DNA of 34,972 bases from M3007 sp964539805. GTDB taxonomy: Bacteria; Bacteroidota; Bacteroidia; Chitinophagales; Saprospiraceae. Under the pieces are notes generated by a model. The model saw only the letters and a program-made list of their open reading frames with translations, was not told the origin of the DNA and searched no databases. This document shows, piece by piece, positions 1-8,060 of the stretch. Every line of letters starts with the position of its first letter. The stretch's first letter is position 1. The stretch lies in assembly GCA_964539805.1 (NCBI GenBank), contig CAZIKN010000057.1, forward strand, positions 1 through 34,972. The letters run 5' to 3'. Position numbers and translations under genes: made by a program.

Positions 1-500
1 AGGAAATATTGAGCGAAATTGGCTTTACAGACAATACTGCACGCCTATTGTACTACCTTTTGGACAAACAGGACACGCAAATTCGGGAGGCGGCATTGGC
101 CAAATTGAAAACAAAACCGGACTTGGAGTCCGAATTGATAAAAATTTTAGCAGAATATGAAATCAATGGAGATTATCGTTGGGTTATCGTTTATTTAGAA
201 GATAATGTGGTTGAACATCCAGAACGGTTTGTTGAGCCTTTAAATAAGGTTATCAATAGAATTTCAGATGAATTCAAATATCGCCTTCAAAGTTTTGGCG
301 CAGAAAACGACTTTTTGGAGACGCTAAATATTGAGGGCTTGTGCCGCGTTTTGGACACGCAATTCAAAGCGTACAAAGCCGATTTCCGCCCCAACATGGA
401 GAAAATGCACTCGGAATTGGAAGCGGAGCCAAAGCCTGATTTTTTAACAATCCGCAACAAATACAAGAAGGCCGTCAAAAACTGGTTGGACTCAAATTAA
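1..500 (+). CDS. Hypothetical helical protein, 5'-partial
   Basis: The reading frame is open to the left edge of the window, so this is probably the C-terminal part of a longer gene. The first possible initiator inside the window is a TTG at 9, which I regard as unlikely to be the true start. The visible 163 residues are charged, rich in Lys, Glu and Leu, and look wholly alpha-helical, with no signal peptide or membrane segment. The first third (LAKLKTKPDLESELIKIL and following) has a faint HEAT-like alternation of helices, but I cannot assign a family. The next gene starts only 13 bases after the stop, so the two may be co-transcribed. Function unknown; that the frame is coding is fairly secure from its length and composition. 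Confidence 0.6.
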   Translation, partial: EILSEIGFTDNTARLLYYLLDKQDTQIREAALAKLKTKPDLESELIKILAEYEINGDYRWVIVYLEDNVVEHPERFVEPLNKVINRISDEFKYRLQSFGAENDFLETLNIEGLCRVLDTQFKAYKADFRPNMEKMHSELEAEPKPDFLTIRNKYKKAVKNWLDSN

Positions 501-513
501 ATCCTATTTTTTA

Positions 514-942
514 ATGAATCCATACAATTTCATACCGCCGCAGGTGCTGGGAATAGCGACACTCGTGGGCACATACTGCCTTATTTTGGCGTACCAAAAA
601 CAGCATGAAATCCAAAACGTGCTGTCAAAAGGTATCAGAACCACCGGAACTGTTGCCGAAATCCTGCAAGACCCATCGGGCAATGGCGGCGGCGCACCTG
701 TCATCGAATTCGACTACCCGAACGGCTCGTATCGGCATTATTCGAACACCTACGTTTCGCCCTGTGCCTATTCCGTCGGGCAGAAGGTCGAGATTTGGTA
801 TTTATTTTATAAATCAAGTCAAAAAGCAGCACTGCCTGACGAAGAGCCGGGCACCTTGCCAAAAACCTTGCTGAAATGGGGCATTGTGCTATGCCTTTTG
901 ACTTATCCGGGAGTGCTGCTGCGCTTGACAAATCTTATTTGA
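514..942 (+). CDS. DUF3592-like membrane protein
   Basis: A 142-residue protein with a hydrophobic segment at about residues 8-27 and another at about 120-138, flanking a soluble beta-rich middle. The middle has the pattern of DUF3592 proteins: a TGTVAEIL strand, then a V-I-E-F-D-Y strand before a short turn, and a late Y-S-V-G-Q-K-V-E-I-W-Y strand. In that family this is an extracytoplasmic beta domain held between two helices; its biochemical role is not established. The ATG at 514 lies 13 bases after the upstream stop, and the same-strand neighbours suggest a small operon of envelope-associated unknowns. Family assignment is by eye and moderately sure. Confidence 0.65.
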   Translation: MNPYNFIPPQVLGIATLVGTYCLILAYQKQHEIQNVLSKGIRTTGTVAEILQDPSGNGGGAPVIEFDYPNGSYRHYSNTYVSPCAYSVGQKVEIWYLFYKSSQKAALPDEEPGTLPKTLLKWGIVLCLLTYPGVLLRLTNLI

Positions 943-992
943 TTCACAAAAAAATCTCAACGATGGCTAACACCAACTCGTACTAACGACAA

Positions 993-1937
993 ATGAAAAC
1001 TATCCTAAATCTCTTCAGATTGGTCCTCGCCGGACTGTTTTTTATCCTGGCTTTCGGTTGTTTCCGAAAGAAAAAGGATACGCCCAATTTGGCTGACTGG
1101 TTAGAAAAACACTTCCCGGGACGTTATGAAATCGTGGATACCTGGACGGATGACGCAATCCGAAACCTTAGTTTCAAAGTAAAAGAATCGGTTATCGCCG
1201 ACCGCTCGGATTCGCTTTTGCAAGTCCTGGTAAAGTACGACAAGCGAGATGCCGACTTGGGCCTTTCGCCGGGAGAAATCGAATCGCGTTTTGAATCTGC
1301 AAAGCTCGAATTATCCGATGCCCGCTCGCTGTTTGCCGCTTTTCAAGCCATTGGTTTTCAAAAAATTAGCGTAGGAATCAGGCACAACATAGCGGTTGTT
1401 TTGATTTTTGAAGAACCCTCTCCAGAGCATCGAAAACAGGTTTTGCCTATTTTGCAGAAGGCGATTTCATCTTGGACTGCGGCCAAAAAATATGGACTGA
1501 AGGTGGCTTTTATGGAACCGGAATTTTTTCAAACCGAATTTATGGAAATCATTCCGCTCAAACATTGGGTACGTCGTGACCGCTGGCAAAGCCAAAAAAT
1601 GGTGGTTTCGCTAAACCTTGACGCGGGCTACGTTTTTGACCTTAAGAAAATGGGAAAAGCGTGGCAATTTAACATCGAATCGGACAAACTATTGGAAATG
1701 CTTGAGCGGGCACGCCCCATAGCACAGCGCTGGGCAGAGGAGCGTTTTCAAAGAAAATTATTTGTACAGCCGATTTCAGAAGATGCACCATTACATGAAA
1801 AACTGGGTGCCAGGCTGAAGTTCTCGTTCGCTGAAACGGTTGCTGAAAACACCCGAGCCTTTTGCCACGTAGAAGGGGATTATTTGTTGGACGAGGATGT
1901 TTTTCAGAATATACGCTTGGCAGGAGAGGAAGAGTAA
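993..1937 (+). CDS. Membrane-anchored hypothetical protein
   Basis: A 314-residue protein with one N-terminal hydrophobic segment (about residues 5-24) followed by a basic FRKKK stretch, so it is either an uncleaved signal anchor or an atypical lipoprotein: the residues before Cys23 are L-A-F-G, a poor lipobox. The rest is a soluble mixed alpha/beta region without motifs I recognise. Two hydrophobic strands (around ISVGIRHNIAVVLIFEE and MVVSLNLDAGYVFDL) suggest a folded core. It starts 50 bases after the DUF3592-like gene and probably belongs to the same transcription unit. Function unknown. Confidence 0.6.
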   Translation: MKTILNLFRLVLAGLFFILAFGCFRKKKDTPNLADWLEKHFPGRYEIVDTWTDDAIRNLSFKVKESVIADRSDSLLQVLVKYDKRDADLGLSPGEIESRFESAKLELSDARSLFAAFQAIGFQKISVGIRHNIAVVLIFEEPSPEHRKQVLPILQKAISSWTAAKKYGLKVAFMEPEFFQTEFMEIIPLKHWVRRDRWQSQKMVVSLNLDAGYVFDLKKMGKAWQFNIESDKLLEMLERARPIAQRWAEERFQRKLFVQPISEDAPLHEKLGARLKFSFAETVAENTRAFCHVEGDYLLDEDVFQNIRLAGEEE

Positions 1938-2026
1938 CGGGCTTTTCATGGCTCGGAGGGCAAGCATCAATCGTGAAATTATTTTTTTATGGTCAACGCA
2001 AAGTGGTTTTGAATTACTCGCGTCTG

Positions 2027-2073
2027 TAAATCTTTAAAATCAGGTAAATAAATCCTATAAATCTTCAAAATCA
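2027..2073 (+). repeat. Short AAATC direct-repeat array
   Basis: In the 181-bp gap before the gene at 2119, the pentamer AAATC occurs at 2028, 2037, 2050, 2059 and 2068 (spacings 9, 13, 9, 9). Two 16-mers, TAAATCTTTAAAATCA (2027-2042) and TAAATCTTCAAAATCA (2058-2073), differ at one base and start 31 bp apart. The array is seen directly; its role (protein-binding iterons, dispersed repeat or remnant) is unknown. Confidence 0.5.
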
Positions 2074-2118
2074 CTCAAATACTGGTATATCATTCCTGAA
2101 TTTTTTAAAAAAAATAAA

Positions 2119-2637
2119 ATGTTTGTCAATTTTACCTTTGGGATAAGCTGCTATATTTACTATGTAATAAGCGCAATGTCTGAAAATAGGTCACCAACAG
2201 GTCATGAATTAAGTGATGAAAGGACTTTAAAAGCTTTGGGTATTGGGTTCGCTATATCCACTTGGATAGTAACCCTGTCTATCTATCGGAAAGGCGGTTT
2301 TGATTGGGTGTTACAAAACAGAGAGCTCCGTAAGTTATTGGTCGGAATTGGTTGGTTTTGTATGGCTGCGATAACCTATGCCAGCGCTTTGTTCAAATGG
2401 AATTGGGAATGGTACAAACAGGCATTTCTGCCATTTTTCGGATGGTTATCAAAAAACAATGGACATACATGGATACCCTTACTGATGTTAGTGCCTTATT
2501 TTTTTCTTTTAAATGCAAGATTGAAGGCAAATATCCCTCCTCAAGCGTATAAAATACCTTTGACAATCGCCTTTGGCTCAACAATTTTAATAGGCGCAGG
2601 CTTATTACATGGTTGGCTGCGTTTCCATCAAAAGTGA
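2119..2637 (+). CDS. Polytopic membrane protein, unknown
   Basis: A 172-residue protein with hydrophobic segments at about residues 39-55, 72-92, 117-131 and 147-165, plus a weaker N-terminal one if the ATG at 2119 is used. The alternative ATG at 2176 removes that weak segment and begins with a polar MSENRSPTGHE tail; either start is possible, because no ribosome-binding sequence decides the matter. No family recognised. It is separated from the upstream genes by 181 bp holding an AAATC repeat array, so it may have its own promoter. Its last 10 bases overlap the end of the convergent TonB receptor gene. Confidence 0.55.
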   Translation: MFVNFTFGISCYIYYVISAMSENRSPTGHELSDERTLKALGIGFAISTWIVTLSIYRKGGFDWVLQNRELRKLLVGIGWFCMAAITYASALFKWNWEWYKQAFLPFFGWLSKNNGHTWIPLLMLVPYFFLLNARLKANIPPQAYKIPLTIAFGSTILIGAGLLHGWLRFHQK

Positions 2638-4925
2638 AAATCCAGTCCGGCAGCAAAGTGCCTGCCCGGCATACGGTAACGTTCCAGCTCTTCATATTGC
2701 TCGTTGTTTAGGTTGTTGATGGCAAAATAACAGCTGCTGCGTTTGTTAAGGTTATAACTGATCTTGGTATTGGTAATCAGTGCGGCATCGGGTTCGCTTC
2801 CCGGGTAAATGAATACTTCTTCTATTTTACTTCTGTAACGGCCATTTACATTGAACATAAATTTGCCGCATTGTGCGCTCACAGACCCGCCAAAAGTGTG
2901 GCGAGGTTTGTAGGCCAGAGCGTCATTAACCCGGTTGGGCGATGCATCGCGGGCATCCAAAAAGGTATAGGAAAGATTGGCGTTCAGCCAGTTGCGCCAT
3001 TGATAATGATAGGACAATTCAAAGCCCTGCATGATTGCCTCGCTCAGGTTGACGACTTTGTACAACAATGGCTCTAATGGGTCGGACAACTGTTGAAAAG
3101 AAATAAGATCGTTGTAGCGATTGTAAAACAGGCAAAAATCAATGGTAGCATTGGGGGTCGGATTAAATTTCCCGCCTAATTCACTGGAAATAACCAAACG
3201 CTCCGGCCTTAATCCCGGGTTGGGCATAAAACGCAATCCGCCACCTTGTTCAAATTTGATAAATCGCTCAGCAATAGGTGGATCACGGAAAGCCTGGGCC
3301 AACAGTGCGCGCAAAGAAAAATTGGGCTTCAAGCGATATATCGCTGCTAATTTGGGGCTTATATTGCTTTCGTTGGTTTGATTTACGATACCAAAATAAT
3401 CGTAGCGGATGCCCGCTGTCACCGTGCATTTATCGCCAATGCTTATTTCGTCCTGTATGTATGCACCCACGCTGACGGCTTGGTGTCTGCCATACAAAAA
3501 CGTATCCGGGGTGCCTTCTGTATCATCCCATTTGCTGTCAGTCCCTACAATAATATAGTGCCCTTTGCGGTCGAAAAGGTCAATCTGGGTAACGTTACCC
3601 AGTCGTGAGGTTTTGATATTGGAGCGTTCAACGATTTGTTTGCCTATATTAACATTGGTACTATCATTGCCCGGATCATCATCAAAAGTAAATAGTGAAT
3701 GGTTGCGGTAGTGGTAAAAACGGGTGGTATATTTCACTTTTTCCGTTGGCCGGGCCTGATAAAACAGGTCTGCGTTAAACTCACTACGATCCTGGAAATC
3801 ATCTTTCCTGAAATCTGCCACGCTATAGGCTTGGCGGAAACTAAGCCAGGTTGCCGGTGTAGAATTGTAGATATGATTAAAATTAGCTGAAAAAGTGATC
3901 TGTCTTGTTTTGGACAATTCCCAGATGGTTTTTCCATAAAAATTGTACTGATCAAAATCACTTTTTTCTCGATGGCCGTCATCTGCCCTCCAATTGCCGT
4001 CAACAAGATAAGAAAATCGTCCTTTTCGGTTGCTGTGGTTCAAGGCAATGGTCCTGAAATCATTGTAGCGACGGTAGCCTGTGCTTTGGGGTGCCGGGCC
4101 ATATGCCCCATAGTCTAACTGAAGACGTGTCTGGGGCTTGTCGCCTGGCTTTTTTGTAATGACATTCACAACACCGCCCATGGCGCTTGAGCCATACAAA
4201 GAGGAGTAGGCACCCCGCACCACCTCAATGCGTTCAATAGAGCCAAGTGGCACTAAATTCCACAATGCGCCGCCCGACTCAGGACTGAGGGCGGGCCGTC
4301 CGTCAATCAATAACAATACACGATTGCCGACGCCGCCTCCGGCCACTTCTGAAGCCCCTCTTATGGAAAATGCTTGAACATTGGAGCCGCTGGAGCGGGT
4401 GACCACTACGCCAGGCATTTGATCAAAAGCCTGATCAAATGAACTGATATTTTGCGCTCTGATCTGACTGTTGGATATGATACCTATGCTGGCTGGGGCC
4501 AAATTTATTGCCTGTGACCGAAGGCTCGCAGTTACAACCACTTCCCCTACCTCACGGGATGATGCAAGCAACTTTGCTTCTACCCACTGGGTCTGGGTGG
4601 CCACTACTTCAATGTTTTCAATGCGCAAGTCTTGATAACCCATGTAAGTGACCAACAAATGATATCGGCCTACGGGCAAATCCTTTATAGTAAAACGGCC
4701 GGCATCATCTGAAATGACGTGATAAGGTGCCTCCAATACTTGCACCGTTGAAAATGCCAGTGCTTCGCCGCTCTGTGCATCCTTCGCTACTCCTTCAATA
4801 CTGCCTTTGGCTAAAGGTGTATGCAGGGGCTGGGTGTTCATGGCTATTTGGCCCTTCAGGGAAATTACGGAAAGGCAAAAAGACAAAAGAACTAAACTGC
4901 CAAGAGTAGTGTAGCGAAACAACAT
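2628..4925 (-). CDS. TonB-dependent outer-membrane receptor
   Basis: Outer-membrane active-transport receptor, energised through TonB, for a ligand not identifiable here (ferric chelate, haem or cobalamin types are all possible). From the ATG at 4925 it is 765 residues: signal peptide (1 to about 25), carboxypeptidase-regulatory-like beta domain (about 40-120), plug domain (about 142-258, with the characteristic I-E-R-I-E-V-V-R-G..LYGSSAMGGVVNVITK strand) and a C-terminal barrel ending in an aromatic residue (DFHF). The frame extends upstream to an ATG at 5015, but that start would put 30 polar residues before the signal peptide, so 4925 is preferred. The preceding lipoprotein gene ends 109 bp upstream on the same strand, a common receptor/lipoprotein pairing in Bacteroidota. 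There is no SusD homologue, so this is not a glycan-utilisation pair. Regulation is not visible. Confidence 0.92.
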   Translation of the reverse strand: MLFRYTTLGSLVLLSFCLSVISLKGQIAMNTQPLHTPLAKGSIEGVAKDAQSGEALAFSTVQVLEAPYHVISDDAGRFTIKDLPVGRYHLLVTYMGYQDLRIENIEVVATQTQWVEAKLLASSREVGEVVVTASLRSQAINLAPASIGIISNSQIRAQNISSFDQAFDQMPGVVVTRSSGSNVQAFSIRGASEVAGGGVGNRVLLLIDGRPALSPESGGALWNLVPLGSIERIEVVRGAYSSLYGSSAMGGVVNVITKKPGDKPQTRLQLDYGAYGPAPQSTGYRRYNDFRTIALNHSNRKGRFSYLVDGNWRADDGHREKSDFDQYNFYGKTIWELSKTRQITFSANFNHIYNSTPATWLSFRQAYSVADFRKDDFQDRSEFNADLFYQARPTEKVKYTTRFYHYRNHSLFTFDDDPGNDSTNVNIGKQIVERSNIKTSRLGNVTQIDLFDRKGHYIIVGTDSKWDDTEGTPDTFLYGRHQAVSVGAYIQDEISIGDKCTVTAGIRYDYFGIVNQTNESNISPKLAAIYRLKPNFSLRALLAQAFRDPPIAERFIKFEQGGGLRFMPNPGLRPERLVISSELGGKFNPTPNATIDFCLFYNRYNDLISFQQLSDPLEPLLYKVVNLSEAIMQGFELSYHYQWRNWLNANLSYTFLDARDASPNRVNDALAYKPRHTFGGSVSAQCGKFMFNVNGRYRSKIEEVFIYPGSEPDAALITNTKISYNLNKRSSCYFAINNLNNEQYEELERYRMPGRHFAAGLDFHF

Positions 4926-4957
4926 GGTGTAGTCGAGGTATAGACCGGGAGCAGTGA

Positions 4958-4974
4958 GCCGGGATTGGCCCGGC
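4958..4974 (-). other. GC-rich intercistronic hairpin
   Basis: Between the lipoprotein and receptor genes the sequence GCCGGG-5 nt-CCCGGC forms a perfect 6-bp GC stem with a 5-nt loop. No T-run follows, so it is not a typical terminator. It could be an mRNA processing or stability element that sets the ratio of the two products. It is too small to be called a riboswitch. Confidence 0.4.
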
Positions 4975-5034
4975 CCATTGCTCTCAGTTAATGTTATGGT
5001 AGTGTTTAAAATCACTTTACTTTTTGAATATCAA

Positions 5035-5664
5035 CTATTTATACCATTTTTTCACAAAATCAAAATCGGCGGTAAAATTGATTTCCTTTTGCTCGCCTTC
5101 CGCAATGTCAAAGGATACCGGAGGAAGGTAATCGAATACCTTGATCACCGATGGGCCTGCCTTAACCTTGATAACCACACCATGGCTAACCTCTGTTGGT
5201 TTGTTGTAGTGGACACCCAATGTGGCTGTTTTGAGATTGGGATTGGTTATCCGATTGTGTCTGAAGCCCAATGCCAAAGCGGAGTAATTACCCGGTTGCA
5301 GTTCGATTTCATAAGCATAAGTGTTTTTGCCTGTCTGGTACGTAAAAATGACTGGATTTTGTGCGTTGTAAGGGGCGCCTACAGCAAAGGTGCCGCCTAA
5401 CACATTAGGACCAAAAAAATTATCGGGCACCTCGCCCCAGCCTGCCAGTGGGTTTAGGCTGAACTTGGGGAAAACCGTCAATTCTACCACGCCACTGTCT
5501 TTCCATGTGCTCCAGGTACTTGTGTTGTTGATGGTGATTGTTCCATATATTTTGGTCGTTTTAGGCTCATCCTCACTTTTGTCACAGGAGCTTAAAAAGA
5601 ATGTAGTGGACAAAGAAGCCATCAGAATGAGCAAAGTAGCAATGTTGAATCTTGCAAAAGCCAT
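5035..5664 (-). CDS. Lipoprotein paired with TonB receptor
   Basis: A 209-residue lipoprotein. Its N-terminus has a hydrophobic stretch ending in the lipobox L-S-S-C, with Cys27 as the predicted lipidated residue, followed by acidic residues (DKSEDEP). The mature part is beta-rich, with repeated strand-turn patterns (YGTITINNTSTW; YAYEIELQPGNYSALALG), resembling a carbohydrate-binding or surface-exposed beta sandwich; I do not recognise a named family, and it is not clearly HmuY. It lies directly upstream of the TonB-dependent receptor in the same direction, so it is probably the surface or periplasmic ligand-binding partner. The promoter region is shared with the divergent glycosyltransferase gene and contains two palindromes. 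Confidence 0.7.
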   Translation of the reverse strand: MAFARFNIATLLILMASLSTTFFLSSCDKSEDEPKTTKIYGTITINNTSTWSTWKDSGVVELTVFPKFSLNPLAGWGEVPDNFFGPNVLGGTFAVGAPYNAQNPVIFTYQTGKNTYAYEIELQPGNYSALALGFRHNRITNPNLKTATLGVHYNKPTEVSHGVVIKVKAGPSVIKVFDYLPPVSFDIAEGEQKEINFTADFDFVKKWYK

Positions 5665-5723
5665 ATTCGTTTGTGTGTTTAGTTTATGTTTAAAATCGGG
5701 TGCAAGTTATGTGCATAAAAAAT

Positions 5724-5737
5724 TGTGAATTTTCACA
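5724..5737. promoter_or_regulatory. Palindrome TGTGAATTTTCACA, candidate operator
   Basis: A perfect dyad, TGTGAA-TT-TTCACA, in the 188-bp region between the divergent lipoprotein (start 5664) and glycosyltransferase (start 5853) genes. The half-site resembles Crp/Fnr-family half-sites, but the spacing between TGTGA and TCACA is 4 bp rather than the Crp-type 6. Regulator unknown. Confidence 0.4.
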
Positions 5738-5782
5738 GAATTGTCATTTTTGCGTGGGAGACATGGATCACGGTCAAAAATT

Positions 5783-5795
5783 TGCACTTAGTGCA
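5783..5795. promoter_or_regulatory. Palindrome TGCACTTAGTGCA, candidate operator
   Basis: A second perfect dyad (6-bp arms, 1-bp centre) in the same divergent region. It lies 17 bp before a TACCTTGC sequence (5812-5819) that partly fits the Bacteroidota -7 element for the gene at 5853. A matching TAACTTGC faces the other way at 5709-5702. No good -33 boxes are seen, so promoter placement is tentative. Confidence 0.35.
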
Positions 5796-5852
5796 TGTTT
5801 GAGGTTTTTTCTACCTTGCAGCGTTTTTTGAAAAATTCCTTTTGCGATAATA

Positions 5853-8060
5853 ATGGCTAAGTCCAACAAACCTACCCCCAAACCCAAAGCAACAGCACCT
5901 GCGGCTATCTCGCCAAAAGCAGAAACCGCCCCTACCAACTGGCTACAGCGCCCTCCTGTGCTGAATGAGCGCGACCCTTTTTTACAAAAATGGTTTTATG
6001 GCATTTCTGCTTTTGCTTTTGTGCTTTTTATCGCTCTTTCATTGGGGGCTGGCGTTAATGCTGATGATAAATTTCAGGTGGATTATTCCCAAAAATTGGT
6101 CAACTATTACGGCACCTTTGGAAAAGATACAGCTGCATTGAACATCCCCGATGGCAACATGCACCTTTATGGAGGCTTTTTTGAGATAGTAACCGGTTTC
6201 GGCAATAAAATGATGGGCTGGCAGCCCTCTAACGAAAATTATCATCACCTAAGGCACGTATCCATCGCGATTTGTGGTTGGGTCACCTTGTTTTGTGTAG
6301 GCTTGTTTGCTCGCTTGATCGCAGGCTGGCAAGCCGGCATTATTGCCTTGGTTATTATGCTGTTTTCCCCTCGATTTGTGGGCGATTCCGGGATGAATCC
6401 CAAAGATATTCCCTTTGCAATGGGCTACATGATGACCATTTACAATATGGCAGCAGTGTTGAACAAAATGCCCCGGCCAGCTCGTTGGAACATTGTGGGT
6501 CTGATCTTAGGATTGGCTATATCGCTGAGCGTAAGGGCTGGCGGTATGCTCAATTTTGCTTACCTGTTCTTCTTTTCAGGTTTGTTTATCGTGCTCCAAC
6601 AAGGGTTTGCCGGTGTCTTCAAAGGCGAAACCATCAAGCGCTATGGCCTAATCATTGGAGGATCCGCCGTATTTGCCTATTTTTTGGCCGTTTTGTTTTG
6701 GCCTTTTGCCCTGCAACGGCCATTGAGCAATCCGCTTTTTGCCTTGCAAAAATTTTCTGATCTGGAAATTGCCATTCGTGTACTCTATGAAGGTGTAAAT
6801 GTAAAATCGGATATGGCTCCCTGGCACTACCCCTTGAGATGGATCGGCTACACCATTCCCTTGGCAGCACTTTTGGGATTTGTTGGTGCTTTTGCCCTAT
6901 TGCCGCGTTTGCTCAGACAATACCAGCCACTTTGGGTATTTTTAGCCATATTTGCATGTGTTTTCCCCGTTTTTTACGTGATTTACAAAAAATCCACCAT
7001 TCATGACGGCTGGCGACACCTTACTTTTGCCTATCCAACCTTGGTGGTATGTGCTGCCTTGTTCTGGAATGAGCTAAGTAAAATATTTGAAGGTAAAAAA
7101 GCGGTTCAATACGCAGTTATAGCAGGTTTGGGTTTGACTATGGCGGACGCGGCCTGGTTTATTGCGGCTAACCCTCAAATGCCTTATGTTTATTTCAACC
7201 CCATTAAAGGTGGTACCAAGGGCGCTTACGGGTACTATGAAACAGATTATTGGGGCGTAAGTATCCGCCAAGGCGTTGAGTGGATGGAAAAGCAAGGTAT
7301 TCTGAAAGAAGATATGAGTGAAACAGTGGTCATAGCAACCAACATGTTTTATCCCTTGCGCCAATACGTATCCAAGTATGGCGACAAAGTAAAGTTGAAA
7401 TACCTAAAATGGGAAAAAAGGTATGATGATGCCTGGGATTACGGCCTCTACCCCACCCGATTTATCAACGGCAGCGCCTTGCAAAAAGGCTTCTGGCCGA
7501 CAGATAATACCATACATACCATATATGCGGGCGGCGCTCCTATATTGGCCATCATGCAAAATAAAGAGAAAAATGCCGCATTAGGCATGGCAAGCCTCAA
7601 GGTAAACGATGCCAACGGTGCCATAGGTTTTTTCAAAAGAGAGTTGGAGCAAGTGCCTGATAATGAATTGGCTTGGGTTAATCTTGGCCAGGCTTACATG
7701 AACATCAATTCTTTGGATTCGGCCAAATGGGCTGCTGAAAAATGTATTGAGATCAGTCCGGATGACATGCAGGCGAACAATATGATCGGTTTATATTGGC
7801 TAAATAAAAACGATGGTAAAAAAGCCAAGGAAGCCTTTACGCTTGCACTAAAACGTGAACCCAGCAATCCGGGCGCTTGCTATTACCTGGCTATCATTGC
7901 CCAGGCTGAAGGCAACAATACCGGTGCGTTAAACTATATTGACAAAGCTATCCAGCTTTCTCCAAACCTAAGCCCGGCTTATGAGTTGGCGGCAAAAATT
8001 TATGAGTCCATGGGCAATGCCCAACAGGCACAAAGAATAAGAGCAGCAATGCCCAAATGA
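5853..8060 (+). CDS. GT39-like membrane glycosyltransferase with TPRs
   Basis: A 735-residue protein. Residues 1-45 are Pro/Ala/Lys-rich and polar; about 46-455 is a polytopic GT-C-type membrane region; about 571-735 is four TPR units (for example AWVNLGQAYMNINSLDSAKW). In the first extracytoplasmic loop an Asp pair (D71-D72) and, further on, S-P-R-F-V-G-D-S-G-M-N-P-K-D (172-185) match the pattern of GT39 (protein mannosyltransferase-like) enzymes, which use a polyprenyl-phosphate sugar and place the acidic catalytic residue in the first loop. The likely role is transfer of a sugar to an envelope protein or lipid; donor and acceptor are unknown. It overlaps the next gene by 4 bp (ATGA), so the two products are probably coupled. 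The N-terminal extension and C-terminal TPRs are additions to the basic fold. Confidence 0.78.
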   Translation: MAKSNKPTPKPKATAPAAISPKAETAPTNWLQRPPVLNERDPFLQKWFYGISAFAFVLFIALSLGAGVNADDKFQVDYSQKLVNYYGTFGKDTAALNIPDGNMHLYGGFFEIVTGFGNKMMGWQPSNENYHHLRHVSIAICGWVTLFCVGLFARLIAGWQAGIIALVIMLFSPRFVGDSGMNPKDIPFAMGYMMTIYNMAAVLNKMPRPARWNIVGLILGLAISLSVRAGGMLNFAYLFFFSGLFIVLQQGFAGVFKGETIKRYGLIIGGSAVFAYFLAVLFWPFALQRPLSNPLFALQKFSDLEIAIRVLYEGVNVKSDMAPWHYPLRWIGYTIPLAALLGFVGAFALLPRLLRQYQPLWVFLAIFACVFPVFYVIYKKSTIHDGWRHLTFAYPTLVVCAALFWNELSKIFEGKKAVQYAVIAGLGLTMADAAWFIAANPQMPYVYFNPIKGGTKGAYGYYETDYWGVSIRQGVEWMEKQGILKEDMSETVVIATNMFYPLRQYVSKYGDKVKLKYLKWEKRYDDAWDYGLYPTRFINGSALQKGFWPTDNTIHTIYAGGAPILAIMQNKEKNAALGMASLKVNDANGAIGFFKRELEQVPDNELAWVNLGQAYMNINSLDSAKWAAEKCIEISPDDMQANNMIGLYWLNKNDGKKAKEAFTLALKREPSNPGACYYLAIIAQAEGNNTGALNYIDKAIQLSPNLSPAYELAAKIYESMGNAQQAQRIRAAMPK

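Noticed and set aside
4926..5034. Cobalamin or other riboswitch before the TonB receptor
   Set aside because: The gap is only 109 bp with a single 6-bp hairpin; no conserved riboswitch core can be recognised.
4954..5400. 148-codon plus-strand frame across the lipoprotein gene and hairpin
   Set aside because: Antisense to the lipoprotein, with no signal or motif, while the minus-strand frame has a clear lipobox.
5724..5737. Canonical Crp site
   Set aside because: The half-sites fit TGTGA/TCACA but the spacer is 4 bp rather than 6, so it is listed only as a candidate operator.
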